Of a stretch of 64,000 bases of DNA, positions 8,944 to 17,991 are shown piece after piece. The notes under the pieces were generated by a model that saw only the letters and a list, made by a program, of their open reading frames with translations, was not told where the DNA came from and did no database searches. This DNA comes from Candidatus Melainabacteria bacterium. GTDB taxonomy: Bacteria; Cyanobacteriota; Vampirovibrionia; Obscuribacterales; Obscuribacteraceae. The stretch covers positions 62,001 through 126,000 of the forward strand of contig JACRFZ010000092.1 of assembly GCA_016212515.1 (NCBI GenBank), read 5' to 3'. Numbering within the stretch: position 1 is the stretch's first letter; every line of letters begins with the position of its first letter. Position numbers and translations under genes: made by a program.

Positions 8944-9342
8944 AGGACACCTGAGCTTACTGTGTTGAGGATTTCGAACTCCCGCCGCATAAATTTCCAG
9001 CCGCTCTCGACCAACACACCAGAGGTGAGCCGGCGATAGTTATTCGGCAGGTAAAAATCAACTTCTGGAGAGTTCTTCAGGGGTTTGCAAATAGAAAAGT
9101 ATTACCAGTGGAGCCTAACCCAAAAAACGTCGGTGAAGCATCGGTACAACCAGGCAAAAACCCCGCCGCATGACACAAATAACAGTCAATTAAGGACAGC
9201 CGGGCTGCATCGGGGCCCTATCAACTAGCGCAGTTATCACAGGTAGATGCCAAGCAGAACTGTTCAATTGCACAGTGAAAAGCATGCCCCGCAAGGATAA
9301 CTTTAGAACCAAGCCCGCCACCCCCTTTCGAGAGAAAAAGCC
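8944..9342. other. Intergenic region between divergent genes
   Basis: About 400 bases separate the Nudix gene (leftward) from the 186-residue gene (rightward), so both promoters must lie here. I see no convincing gene, RNA or repeat. A purine-rich GAGAGAAAAAGCC precedes ATG 9343. Confidence 0.5.
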
Positions 9343-9903
9343 ATGAAAAATCATCCACACCCGGCCGAACAAACAACCGCAAAATCCCAGCCCCTTCAAC
9401 TAGACCTGGAACTGCCTGACTTCCTGCGCAAAGAGCTGCGGGATAGCCTGAGCAGCCTGCCTCGCCTGCCTAAACTGAGTGAGCTGACAGGTCCGGCAAA
9501 GGTGAAAGAGGTGGACCACCACCACTACAACCTCGATCCTGCCAGTTCAATGGAGCAGCTCAAGACCAACTATCTAAAACTTCTGGATGCCGGTCTAAAA
9601 ACCCCGGGCAATTCCAGCAGTACAGGCTCGCAGACCGATCTGCCCGCGCTTCTGGGCAAGCATCCCGACCACACCATAGGCGCCCTCGCTTCCACGGCCG
9701 CAGCAGTAGGTTGCACAGCACTGGCTGTCACCGCCGGCGCCCCGGAAGTAATTGGTCTGGGAATTCTCGGAGCCATAGGTTGCGGCGGGGCGGCAACGGC
9801 GAATATAGGCAAAATTATAGAGGCCGAGGGCAATACCAGATTGGAAGCGGCCGTGAATGAGTCTCTTCGCCGAATCTCCCGCCCCGGCGCCCCCAGTTGG
9901 TAG
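9343..9903 (+). CDS. Unknown small protein with a hydrophobic glycine-rich hairpin
   Basis: 186 residues, family not recognised. The N-terminal half is hydrophilic with amphipathic Leu-rich stretches (LELPDFLRKELRDSLSSL) and a His cluster (VDHHHYNLDP). The second half has a long small-residue hydrophobic stretch (about 108-155: IGALASTAAAVGCTALAVTAG then GLGILGAIGCGGAATANIG) that could form two membrane helices or a glycine-zipper hairpin. It ends in a charged helix (RLEAAVNESLRRISR). ATG 9343 follows a purine tract. It stands alone before the response-regulator gene. A pore-forming or membrane-associated role is only a suggestion from the glycine-rich hairpin. Confidence 0.55.
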   Translation: MKNHPHPAEQTTAKSQPLQLDLELPDFLRKELRDSLSSLPRLPKLSELTGPAKVKEVDHHHYNLDPASSMEQLKTNYLKLLDAGLKTPGNSSSTGSQTDLPALLGKHPDHTIGALASTAAAVGCTALAVTAGAPEVIGLGILGAIGCGGAATANIGKIIEAEGNTRLEAAVNESLRRISRPGAPSW

Positions 9904-10160
9904 AAAGGCCGACGCCAAACAGCAAGTTGACGCCTTAACCGCCACGCCGACAGAGCGGCAAGTGTCGCTCTGCAAATAAGGCAAATACATTCTTCTACCT
10001 GCCACCCTAAAGTCACGATATTTTTCTATCCTCCCATCAATGCTCAAGCCGGTCTTCCAAGCAGGCTCATTGAGAGTTCTCAATCTACCGGCGAAAGCAG
10101 ATTGACAAGCCAGATCGACAGATCACGCCGGCACCAGTGCCGGAGCGAGGGGAGGAAGAA

Positions 10161-10889
10161 GTGTCAGTAACAACTCTTGCACTGGGCAGACCGGCTCTGC
10201 CCAAAATATTGCTGGTCGACAGGGATGCGGACCTCCTTGCACTTGCCTGCACTTATCTTTCGCGCCAGGGCTATCTGGTAGACACAGCCGCAAACGAGCC
10301 CGGGGCTCAGGACCTCCTGGCCTATAACCGCTACGACGTCATCATCTTGGCCCTGGACTTACCGGGCACTAAAGGTTCCGAAATCTGCTTTCGTCTCAGA
10401 CTGGGACGCAATACCACGCCGATAATTATGCTTCTGGAAGGCGAACAAGTCAGTGAAGAAAGTGGGAGAAAATGCGGTGCCGACGACATTTTGCACAAAC
10501 CTTTCACAACCGGAGAGCTGGCTAAAAGAATCCAGGTACAGCTTTTAAAAGCAGATAAATCGGCACGCCCGGCGGAAACTTTGCGTTGCGGCAACCTTGA
10601 GCTGAACTGCCCGAACGGCATACTGCTCAAGGACGGCGTGGAAATTAATCTCACCCCGATTGAATTTGCCTTGCTGGAGCTATTCATGAAACACCCTCAG
10701 CAGTACTTCAGCACCGATTCACTGCTCACCCGCGTCTGGTCATCGCAGCGCCATGCTTCCGACGAGGCGGTGCGTTCTTCCATCAAGCGCTTGAGAAGAA
10801 AAATAGACGATGCCGAGCCGGAGGAAGCGCAGTCGCTGATTCAAAGCAATCGCCGAGTCGGCTATCGCTTTCGCCCACCAGCGGATTAG
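10161..10889 (+). CDS. OmpR/PhoB-type DNA-binding regulator with atypical receiver
   Basis: 242 residues from GTG 10161, chosen because GGGGAGGAAGAA lies directly upstream; a GTG at 10137 is the alternative. Residues 12-125 have the receiver fold (KILLVDRDADLLAL, CGADDILHKPF) and 140-240 the winged helix (GVEINLTPIEFALLELFM, VRSSIKRLRRKID, RVGYRFRPP). The receiver is degenerate: the phospho-acceptor position reads YDVIILAL, with Ala where Asp is expected, the acidic pair is D-R, and the Ser/Thr of the switch is replaced (IIMLLEGEQ). Only the Lys (HKPF) is kept. It therefore probably works without phosphorylation, as atypical OmpR-type regulators do. No histidine kinase is adjacent. It converges on the permease gene across a strong hairpin. 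Confidence 0.85.
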   Translation: MSVTTLALGRPALPKILLVDRDADLLALACTYLSRQGYLVDTAANEPGAQDLLAYNRYDVIILALDLPGTKGSEICFRLRLGRNTTPIIMLLEGEQVSEESGRKCGADDILHKPFTTGELAKRIQVQLLKADKSARPAETLRCGNLELNCPNGILLKDGVEINLTPIEFALLELFMKHPQQYFSTDSLLTRVWSSQRHASDEAVRSSIKRLRRKIDDAEPEEAQSLIQSNRRVGYRFRPPAD

Positions 10890-11011
10890 TCGACCAAAGC
10901 AAACTGAGCACCGGCTCGTTCAAAGAGAAAACCGACGTCCACATTGCTCTGACATGCCATAGTATATTAAGGGCAAGAAGATAAGTCCCGGGTGAAGTAA
11001 CAACTGCAAAA

Positions 11012-11060
11012 GCCGGTGCCGGAGCTTTCTGATGAAATTCAGAATTCTTCCGGCACCGGC
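11012..11060. terminator. Shared bidirectional hairpin between convergent genes
   Basis: A perfect 12-bp stem GCCGGTGCCGGA / TCCGGCACCGGC with an inner TTCTGA/TCAGAA pair lies midway between the ends of the regulator gene and the permease gene. U-tracts are weak on both sides. It is best read as a two-way terminator or an RNA-stabilising structure. Confidence 0.7.
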
Positions 11061-11126
11061 GCAGTTTAGAAAAGCAAGCCCGAGCCCGCTATAAAACCTA
11101 CGGACGCCAATGGCGCAGTCTAAACC

Positions 11127-12725
11127 TTACTTGCGCAGCCGGCTATGGCTGCGAGAATAGAAGGCATAGACAGCAACGCCGATAGCCATCCAGATGCCGA
11201 ACCTGAGCCAGGTAATACCAGGCAAGCTGAGCATCAGGATCAAACTGAGCAGCGCTCCCAGCACCGGCACATAGGGATAACCGGGACAGCGAAAGCCGCG
11301 CGGACGATCCGGTTCGGTGCGGCGCAAGACAATGACGCCGATACAGACGATGACGAAGGCAAAGAGAGTACCGATGCTGGTCAATTCCGCCAGCTCACCG
11401 ATAGGCACAAGACCTGCCGAAAGAGCCACAATCAAGCCCCAGACCACGATGGACCAAACCGGCGTACGGAAGCGCTCCGAGACCTTGCCGAAGACCGGGG
11501 AGACCAGACCGTCTTTGGCCATGCGCATCATAATGCGCGACTGGCCATAGAGCAGCACAATCAGCACGGAAGTGATACCGGCGATGGCACCAACTGAAAC
11601 CAGAGGCGTAGCCCAGGTCAGACCGATATGATCAAGCACCTTAGCCATGGGAGCGCCTTCCGATGTACCCCCCAGCATGCTGTAAGAGATGGCGCCAGTC
11701 ATGACGGCGGCCACCAGCACATAGAGAATGGTGCAGACCACCAGAGAGCCGATCACGCCCTTGGGCACGTCTTTCTGCGGGTCCTTGCACTCTTCCGAAA
11801 GGGTGGTGACTGCATCGAAGCCGATGAAGGCGAAGAAAACCACACCGGCACCGGTCAACACGCCCGACCAACCAAAAGGCAGGAAGGGGCTGTAGTTGGC
11901 GGTATCGATATGGAAAGCACCCACGGCAATGAAGAAGAGCACCACGGCCAGCTTGATCACCACAAAGACCGAAGTCATCTTGGCAGTGTGCTTGACGCCT
12001 TTGATCAACCAGAAGTTGATGAAGGCCACGATCAAGACGGCAGGCAAATCCACGCTGGTCAGGTGCTTATAGGTATCGAGCCCGAAGGCGGCGCCGAAAC
12101 CCATAAGAGCGAGAGCAAGCATGCGATAAAGCCAGACCGAAGCGCGCGAGCCCGAGGTTGCGTCATTACTTAAGCCGACCGTGCGGGCAAAGCAAAAGAC
12201 GCCGGAAAGGAGAAAGGCAACGGTTGCGACCACGTGACCGACCGGTAGACTGGCTGGTGCCACCGATAAGTAAGCAGGCAACTCCAGGCCCAGCCCCTTC
12301 AAGACAATCTGCATGTAAGCGCTCCAGCCGGAGGCAACCGCACTGGCACCGACTGCGTATTCAAGCAAAAGGTCCCAGCCGATGATCCAGGCAAAGAGTT
12401 CACCCAGAGTGGCGTATGCGTAGGTGTAAGCACTGCCGGAAACAGGGATCATAGAGGCCTGTTCCGCGTAGGCAAAGCTCACAAAGGCGCAAGCCAGGGC
12501 AGCAAGCACAAACGAGAGAATGATGCCCGGCCCGGCGGTGTTGGCGGCAGCGACCCCGGTCAAAACAAAAATGCCGGTGCCGATGATAGCTGCCACACCG
12601 TGGTTGAAGACATCGCGACTGTCGAGAACACGGTGCAAACGTGGACCGGTATCTTCATCGCTTTGGGCCTTGATTGCATCAACAGACTTACGGCGCAAGA
12701 TTTCACGCCAGAGTGATGGTTTCAT
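11127..12725 (-). CDS. APC-superfamily amino-acid permease
   Basis: 532 residues with about 12-14 membrane helices. The N-terminus has the APC/CAT signature of a cytoplasmic lead (LHRVLDSRDVFNHGVAAI) followed by IGTGIFVLTGVAAANTAGPG, the unwound TM1 that binds the substrate amine and carboxylate. FAYAEQASMIPVSGSAYTYAY (TM3) and the VVFFAFIGFDAVTTLSEE segment are also diagnostic of cationic amino-acid transporter/YfnA-type members. It should import amino acids across the inner membrane by proton or sodium coupling; specificity cannot be read. ATG 12725 has AGGAGCGAC upstream. An 870-base gene-free region follows upstream and probably contains its promoter. Confidence 0.92.
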   Translation of the reverse strand: MKPSLWREILRRKSVDAIKAQSDEDTGPRLHRVLDSRDVFNHGVAAIIGTGIFVLTGVAAANTAGPGIILSFVLAALACAFVSFAYAEQASMIPVSGSAYTYAYATLGELFAWIIGWDLLLEYAVGASAVASGWSAYMQIVLKGLGLELPAYLSVAPASLPVGHVVATVAFLLSGVFCFARTVGLSNDATSGSRASVWLYRMLALALMGFGAAFGLDTYKHLTSVDLPAVLIVAFINFWLIKGVKHTAKMTSVFVVIKLAVVLFFIAVGAFHIDTANYSPFLPFGWSGVLTGAGVVFFAFIGFDAVTTLSEECKDPQKDVPKGVIGSLVVCTILYVLVAAVMTGAISYSMLGGTSEGAPMAKVLDHIGLTWATPLVSVGAIAGITSVLIVLLYGQSRIMMRMAKDGLVSPVFGKVSERFRTPVWSIVVWGLIVALSAGLVPIGELAELTSIGTLFAFVIVCIGVIVLRRTEPDRPRGFRCPGYPYVPVLGALLSLILMLSLPGITWLRFGIWMAIGVAVYAFYSRSHSRLRK

Positions 12726-13597
12726 ATGTCGCTCCTTGTTCGACTCGATGAGCCGAACGGTTAAAGCTTCGTGAAATGGTTACAGGTACAAAGACCTGAC
12801 GTTGACTGATGAAGGCAAACTGTGACGGCAAATCCATGCCGAACGGCAACCGATTGTCCAGGGGCCTGGTACAACAGAGGACTTCCAAAAGGAGATCCTG
12901 GACTGGTGCTAGTTGAGTTTGCCTGTGACTAGAAAGTTGATCTGGTTCGAAATTAAAGTGAATTCAATGGAAAAACACCCTAAGCTACGCGGCCTTCAAT
13001 GCTCATAACAAGAGAAATTCCAATAATAGAAAGTCAGAAACGGGGCCCGGGCCCGAGTAAAAACTCCATTTCCACCAAACTGCCATAGCGCAACTTGCGC
13101 CAAGCATACACACTTGTCCTCTTGAAAACCAGCCACTAGAGCCGCTCATCCCCATCCGCCCTCCGCTTGTCATCCAGCAAAATCAAAGCCTTTTGAATAA
13201 CAGGCCGAAAACCAACAAATTGCTTGGAACACTTACCCTCTTTGCTTCCGTTCCTGCTACCGGACCGCTACAAATTTTTCAACCAACGCGGCGCTTGACA
13301 TCAAGAAGCGCTAGACGTCGCTAATTCCTAAGAGCCAAGCTTTAACTATCTGACAGCAAACTAATTGACTGTCACTACTCTTTTTCTTGATAAGGGCTGT
13401 AGTGATCTCTTAGTTTTAGTCTACTTTCACGTTTCACCTTCTCCATCTCAAAAAGAACCAACTCAACTTTTATTCCAACCACCGGTAATCCAGCCGATCA
13501 CTCACTTGCCCAGGGGCAATAGCAGGATGGCGGGGTTGAATAGAAGGTTCTGGAACATGGAGAAAATCTTTGATCGGCGAAACCAAAGGAGTGAACA
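12726..13597. other. Gene-free divergent region (872 bases)
   Basis: It separates the permease (leftward) from the 178-residue gene (rightward). I see a perfect 12-base palindrome GGGCCCGGGCCC at 13043-13054, a GTCCAGG/CCTGGAC inverted repeat at 12856-12903, and two candidate -35 boxes (TTGACA at 13295, TTGACT at 13368) without good -10 partners. From about 13420 to 13495 the + strand is pyrimidine- and A-rich and poor in G, like an unstructured mRNA leader. I recognise no riboswitch or gene. Confidence 0.4.
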
Positions 13598-14134
13598 ATG
13601 TCTCTCACGAGGACACACACAACTTCAACTGCTCCCGAACTCTCAGCCGTCACCTCGTCTGGTTCATCCGGCAACGGAGCAACAGCCAATTCCGCCTACA
13701 ACAACGCCAGAGCTTTCGCGGCCGCAGCCATCACGGATATGCTGACGGCGATCGGCTCAGGCACCAGCGAAGCGCGGCTGCGTCTCACCTCCGAGGCTAA
13801 CACCAATCGGTTCCTCTGGGTGATCATGACGCGCATCCCGAGTCCGGCCGGTGATACCAGCGGCGATACCGAGCACGTCTGGGCCCACACCAACGATGGA
13901 GACCTCTTCATCGGCACGCCTATGTCTCTGTCAGTCTCGGCTCCGCTTTCCCAGGTGCTTTCTCTGGCGGCGTCCATCACCAACTACCTGGACGGCGAAC
14001 TGACCGGCTACGGTAAGGTGCATGCCCTCCTGCAGTCGGTCAACCTGGACGGATCACACAACCCGAACTACATCGGCGATTCGGAGAGCGGCTACGGCAG
14101 TCTGACCCAGCAAGCGGCTCACAACGTTCCCTGA
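13598..14134 (+). CDS. Unknown Ser/Thr/Ala-rich protein, 178 residues
   Basis: ATG 13598 follows AAAGGAGTGAACA, a strong ribosome-binding site, so the gene is real. The first 50 residues are Ser/Thr/Ala/Asn-rich, followed by a helix (AFAAAAITDMLTAIG) and a beta-rich domain with FLWVIMTRIP and LFIGTPMSLSVSAPL. The C-terminus is Gly/Ser/Asn-rich. No membrane span or signal peptide is seen. I do not recognise the family. It uses the same G/C-ending codon style as pepA immediately downstream (179 bases), from which a GAACCGG/CCGGTTC hairpin separates it, so the two may share a promoter. Confidence 0.7.
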   Translation: MSLTRTHTTSTAPELSAVTSSGSSGNGATANSAYNNARAFAAAAITDMLTAIGSGTSEARLRLTSEANTNRFLWVIMTRIPSPAGDTSGDTEHVWAHTNDGDLFIGTPMSLSVSAPLSQVLSLAASITNYLDGELTGYGKVHALLQSVNLDGSHNPNYIGDSESGYGSLTQQAAHNVP

Positions 14135-14160
14135 ACCGGATACCGAATCAACACCGGTTC
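14133..14160 (+). terminator. Hairpin after the 178-residue gene
   Basis: A 7-bp stem GAACCGG/CCGGTTC begins at the TGA of the upstream gene. There is no U-tract, so it may slow or process the transcript rather than end it. Confidence 0.35.
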
Positions 14161-14313
14161 CAGTTTCAGCACATGCTCCCGGGCACCTCAGTAAAGGCTC
14201 CTGCGCCAAGTAGCGAGCCTGAACCAGGTGTTCAAACCTTTCATCCAGAAGCGTCACTCAACAACCAAACACATCAAAACCTGGACTCCAGAGAGAGTTC
14301 CATGGAGGAAGAT

Positions 14314-15870
14314 ATGTCTATCGCAATCAACGCCACGTCAGCGCGGCTGACGTCGGCTCTCAAGCGCGTGCCCGATGGGTCCCGCGCCAACGTTATTCTT
14401 GTCAGATTTTCCGGCGAAAAGAAGATGACCGGATTCATCCATGAAGTGGATGAACTGACCCAGGGTCTCATCGCACGCCGGATTGCCTCCGACGGCTTCG
14501 AGCCCAAGTTCAAGCAAGTCTCCGTTATCGAGTCCGGACTGAACATCGAAGGTCTGGACCGCATCATCCTGATTGGGCTGGGACCTCGCTCCAAGCTCAC
14601 TCTCAACAAGCTTCGCGACGCCATCGCCGACGGTTTAACCACCGCTCGCGACGTCGCCGGCGGTGAGCACATCATCTTCCCGCTCATCGACGTGGACTTG
14701 CACGGCTTCACGGTGGAGCAGTTCGCCCAGACCGTGACCGAGTATGCCATCCTGGCCGACTACGAGCCCAACCACAAGAAGACTCGTGACTGGCCGGGCC
14801 ATCAGCCCCGCACCCACTTCGAGTCCCTGACGCTGCTTTCCACCAGCGGCACCCTCCAGGCAGCACAGCGCGGCATGAAGGCAGGCAAGCTTCTGGCGGA
14901 AGCCACCAATCGCGCCCGCGACATGGTGAACGAGCCCAGCAACATCATGACGCCCTCGAAGATTGCCAGCCTGGCCCGCAAGCTGGGCAAGGAATCGAAC
15001 GGACTGCTCAAGGTGAAGGTGCTCGGTTTCGATGAGATCAAGGCGCTCAAGATGGGTGGAGTGCTCGCCGTCAACAGTGGCGCTGAGAATCCGCCGGCCT
15101 TCATCGAAATGAGCTACGACCCGGAAGTGGGAGTGACCGACAAGGTGCTCGGCTTCGTGGGCAAGGGCATCACCTTCGATTCCGGTGGTCTCAACGCCAA
15201 AGACTACGACAGCATGCGCGACATGAAGAACGACATGGGCGGTGCGGCGGCGGTGTTGCAGGTGATGTCCATCATCTGTGAGCTGAAGCCGCACATCTCC
15301 GTGCGCGCGGTCATCGCCGCCTGCGAGAACCTCACCGATGCACGTTCCATGCGCCAGGGCAATGTGCTCAAGACCATGAGCGGGCTGACCGTGCAGATCG
15401 ACCACACCGACGCGGAAGGGCGCCTGACACTGGCCGATGCCCTCACCTATGTGCAGGAGAAGCTCGGCGCCAACATTCTGGTGGACATCGCCACCCTCAC
15501 CGGTTCCGTGGAGGAAGCGCTGGGTGACAAGGTTACCGGCATTTTCGGCAACAACGACAAGTTCACCCGCGAGGTGCTCAAGTGCGCCAACGACGCCGGC
15601 GAGCCCATGCACGAGCTGCCCATGTACGAGGGCTACCGCGAGAACAACCGCGGCACCATGGCCGACCTCACCAACGACGGCAGCGGTCCGGGCTCCATCA
15701 TAGCCGCCTGGTTCCTGCGTGAATTCGTGAAGGACGGCACGCCCTGGGTACACATGGACATCGCCGCCACCAACTTCCGCAAGTACGATCACGGAGTCGA
15801 TTCCGAAGGCGCAACCGGCGTTGCCGTGCGCACCCTCGGGCAGATTCTGCGCCAGTACTCCCAGATCTAA
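14314..15870 (+). CDS. pepA: Leucyl aminopeptidase (M17 family)
   Basis: 518 residues from ATG 14314, which follows GGAGGAAGAT; the frame is open further upstream but without protein-like sequence. The C-terminal catalytic domain carries the M17 metal and catalytic signatures: VGKGITFDSGGL (Lys and Asp), DMKNDMGGAAAV (Asp) and HTDAEGRLTLADAL (Asp, Glu, Arg), where most relatives have NTDAEGRL. The N-terminal macro-like domain (residues 1-170) is the usual hexamer part. The enzyme removes N-terminal residues from peptides in the cytosol using two divalent metals; some relatives also bind DNA as PepA/XerB, which cannot be judged here. Codons are strongly G/C-ending, suggesting high expression. 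A hairpin follows. Confidence 0.96.
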   Translation: MSIAINATSARLTSALKRVPDGSRANVILVRFSGEKKMTGFIHEVDELTQGLIARRIASDGFEPKFKQVSVIESGLNIEGLDRIILIGLGPRSKLTLNKLRDAIADGLTTARDVAGGEHIIFPLIDVDLHGFTVEQFAQTVTEYAILADYEPNHKKTRDWPGHQPRTHFESLTLLSTSGTLQAAQRGMKAGKLLAEATNRARDMVNEPSNIMTPSKIASLARKLGKESNGLLKVKVLGFDEIKALKMGGVLAVNSGAENPPAFIEMSYDPEVGVTDKVLGFVGKGITFDSGGLNAKDYDSMRDMKNDMGGAAAVLQVMSIICELKPHISVRAVIAACENLTDARSMRQGNVLKTMSGLTVQIDHTDAEGRLTLADALTYVQEKLGANILVDIATLTGSVEEALGDKVTGIFGNNDKFTREVLKCANDAGEPMHELPMYEGYRENNRGTMADLTNDGSGPGSIIAAWFLREFVKDGTPWVHMDIAATNFRKYDHGVDSEGATGVAVRTLGQILRQYSQI

Positions 15871-15900
15871 AGGCGGAAGCCAACCGACCGACGGCCCGAG

Positions 15901-15946
15901 CAGCACAGTGAGGACAGGGTCACGTCCTTGCTCCTCACTGTTGCTG
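15901..15946 (+). terminator. Hairpin terminator after pepA
   Basis: A 9-bp stem CAGTGAGGA/TCCTCACTG, extended outward by CAGCA/TGCTG, lies 30 bases after the pepA stop and is followed by CCTCTTTC. Probably a terminator. Confidence 0.6.
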
Positions 15947-16002
15947 CCTCTTTCAGGGTCGAGAGGTTGCAAACTCACCTTTCCATAAGTGGAGAAGTTT
16001 TT

Positions 16003-16908
16003 ATGACTGTAGAACAAGACAACCCTATACAAGCTTCTCCTGGCGCCCCCGGACAAGGATGCGGCAGCGCCTACGAAGATTACGAAAAGAGCCACGGCAA
16101 CTACGATCTGACCAGGTTGCCGGTCGGTGCAGAACAAATCGTCAGCCACCTGCAAAGGCGAGAGCAAAATAACGGCAATCTTGCCGAAATCACTCTCGCC
16201 GACCTTGGCTGCGGCACCGGCATGCACCTGGAGTATTTCCAGAGCAGAGGCCTTGGTCAACTGATAGGCGTGGACGCTTCCCAGGCCGGTATCGAAATAG
16301 CAAGGAGCCGCCTGCATCCCGGCAATACGTCCTTAATGGTGGGAGACTTCCGACAGCTGCCCCTGGCCGATGCTTCAGTAGACGCGGTGCTCCTCAGCTT
16401 CGTCATTCACCACCTGCCCCATGGCGACCAAGCAGAGCTAGCGGAAAACACCGCCAGCCTCTTCAAGGAAATCGCCAGAGTGCTCAAGCCGGACGGCGAG
16501 CTAATAATCGTCAGTACGTCCAGGAAGCAATTGCATCCCCGCAATGGCTCCCTCTGGTACTACCGCTACTTCCAGGATGCCGCAACCGCTCTGGCCCGCA
16601 AGTTTTTGCCCCAGTCCAAGCTGCGGCAACTGCTCAAGTCGGCTGGATTTAGCATGGTCGCCGGCGAACCGGTGGAGAAAACCTACTGGACGGACGCCAG
16701 CCTCGACGAAAGCGGACCCTTCCGCAGCGAATGGCGCGACGGTGACTCACTCTTTGCCTTCTACCGAGGCAAGGAAGAGCTGTTGCAAAAGCGGCTCAAA
16801 GCACTGGAAAAGAGCATCGCCAACGGTGCCGCACAAGTGCACATTCAGGAGACACGGGCGCGCACCGAGCAAATCAAGCAAGCGTACATCATCTACGCCA
16901 GCCGGTAA
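16003..16908 (+). CDS. Class I SAM-dependent methyltransferase
   Basis: 301 residues from ATG 16003, nine bases after GGAGAAG. The SAM-binding motif I is LADLGCGTGMHLEYF, followed by acidic loop GVDASQAG (motif II), GDFRQLPLADASVDAVLLSFVIHHL (motifs III-IV) and a Rossmann tail, as in UbiE/Methyltransf_11/25 proteins. The C-terminal part (LKSAGFSMVAGEPVEKTYW) probably shapes the substrate pocket. The methyl acceptor is not identifiable; arsenite and natural-product methyltransferases share this outline, but no cysteine triad for arsenic is seen. It sits between two terminators and is therefore transcribed alone. Confidence 0.88.
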   Translation: MTVEQDNPIQASPGAPGQGCGSAYEDYEKSHGNYDLTRLPVGAEQIVSHLQRREQNNGNLAEITLADLGCGTGMHLEYFQSRGLGQLIGVDASQAGIEIARSRLHPGNTSLMVGDFRQLPLADASVDAVLLSFVIHHLPHGDQAELAENTASLFKEIARVLKPDGELIIVSTSRKQLHPRNGSLWYYRYFQDAATALARKFLPQSKLRQLLKSAGFSMVAGEPVEKTYWTDASLDESGPFRSEWRDGDSLFAFYRGKEELLQKRLKALEKSIANGAAQVHIQETRARTEQIKQAYIIYASR

Positions 16909-16945
16909 GCCTCAAGTTTCAATCGAACCGAACATTGTCAGCAAC

Positions 16946-16999
16946 GGAGCCCGGTCTACCTCTCAGTAGAAGACCGGGCTCTGTTGCGCTTTTTTTCGC
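16946..16999 (+). terminator. Rho-independent terminator after the methyltransferase
   Basis: An 11-bp stem GAGCCCGGTCT/AGACCGGGCTC is followed within nine bases by a seven-T run. This is a textbook intrinsic terminator. Confidence 0.88.
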
Positions 17000-17121
17000 C
17001 AGCAACTCCACTATATTATATCGTGTTACCCTTTTCCGCACCGGAAGACAATTCTCCCACCCGGCTGTCTTCAAATACCGAAAGCGTTGCCCAGACACGT
17101 TGTCCAGGGATTCTGTCGGCT

Positions 17122-17976
17122 CTAAAATTCACACAAGAGCGGCAGCGTTATTTCAAAAGTATCAAGTCCAAAAACTTTCACTTTCAATTCTCGACCACTA
17201 ATATTCACCAGGGCATAAGAACCACTGGCGATACCATCATCTGCACTTCCATCCGCGGTTCCATCCACACTTCCATCCGCCCCCGGCAAACGCTCCACGA
17301 GACTCTGAATGGTTATGTAGTGAATGCCATTGATTGTAGATGCACTGTTTTGATGCACATGACCGCCAAAAACAGCGCAAACCTTGCCGCTTCGCTCAAA
17401 GATGCGTCTCAATTCAGCTCTTTCTTCCACGAAACAATAATCGGGATAACGCTCGAACCAGACATTGCCTAGCAGGCTCTGTTCATCAAGGGGATGATGC
17501 ACAAAAATCAGTACCGGTTTTTCAGATCGCTTCAGCACCCCTTCCAACCAGGCGATTTGTTCGCTACTAACGTGGATATCCGTATGCCTGATGGACGTAG
17601 AGAAAAGCACAAGAACATTACAAGCGTCAAAGGAAACCTCATAATATGGCTTTTCCAGCCCTGCCAAAGCGCACAAAGCATCCGCCGATAGATTCACCTG
17701 CTCATGATTGCCTAAAACATGCAGCACCGGAGCCCGGCAACCGGCAAGCACTTGCAAACCCATTCCATAGTTGGCCGCATCGGCCCCTTCGCCGGGGCCA
17801 TCTTCAATCATGTCTCCCAGCTGCCCGACAAAAGCCGGTTCAAACTCATTGGCCTTAGCCACGAAGTCTTTCAGGTAAGGTATTGAGTAGCGCGAGAGCT
17901 TACGCACAGCACCTTCGTACTCGCTCTCGGCACCGATGTGGATGTCAGAAACAAGAGCGAATTTCAAAGCTGCCAT
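17122..17976 (-). CDS. Calcineurin-like metallophosphoesterase
   Basis: 284 residues. All five metallophosphoesterase motifs are present in order: SDIHIG (Asp11, His13), GQLGDMIED, GNHEQV, FVHHPLD and GGHVHQNS. The layout is close to ADPRibase-Mn and Icc-like cytoplasmic enzymes that hydrolyse phosphodiester or pyrophosphate bonds with two metals. Near the C-terminus is a small low-complexity insert of repeated GS/TADG units (about residues 232-250), probably a flexible loop. It begins 15 bases after the NemR-like regulator gene on the same strand, so both are likely one transcript and the enzyme may serve the response this regulator controls. The natural substrate is unknown. Confidence 0.92.
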   Translation of the reverse strand: MAALKFALVSDIHIGAESEYEGAVRKLSRYSIPYLKDFVAKANEFEPAFVGQLGDMIEDGPGEGADAANYGMGLQVLAGCRAPVLHVLGNHEQVNLSADALCALAGLEKPYYEVSFDACNVLVLFSTSIRHTDIHVSSEQIAWLEGVLKRSEKPVLIFVHHPLDEQSLLGNVWFERYPDYCFVEERAELRRIFERSGKVCAVFGGHVHQNSASTINGIHYITIQSLVERLPGADGSVDGTADGSADDGIASGSYALVNISGRELKVKVFGLDTFEITLPLLCEF

Positions 17977-17991
17977 GATTGAGAATTCAAA

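Noticed and set aside
14635-16317. 560-residue open frame on the - strand
   Set aside because: Antisense to pepA, caused by strong codon bias of the real gene. No domain.
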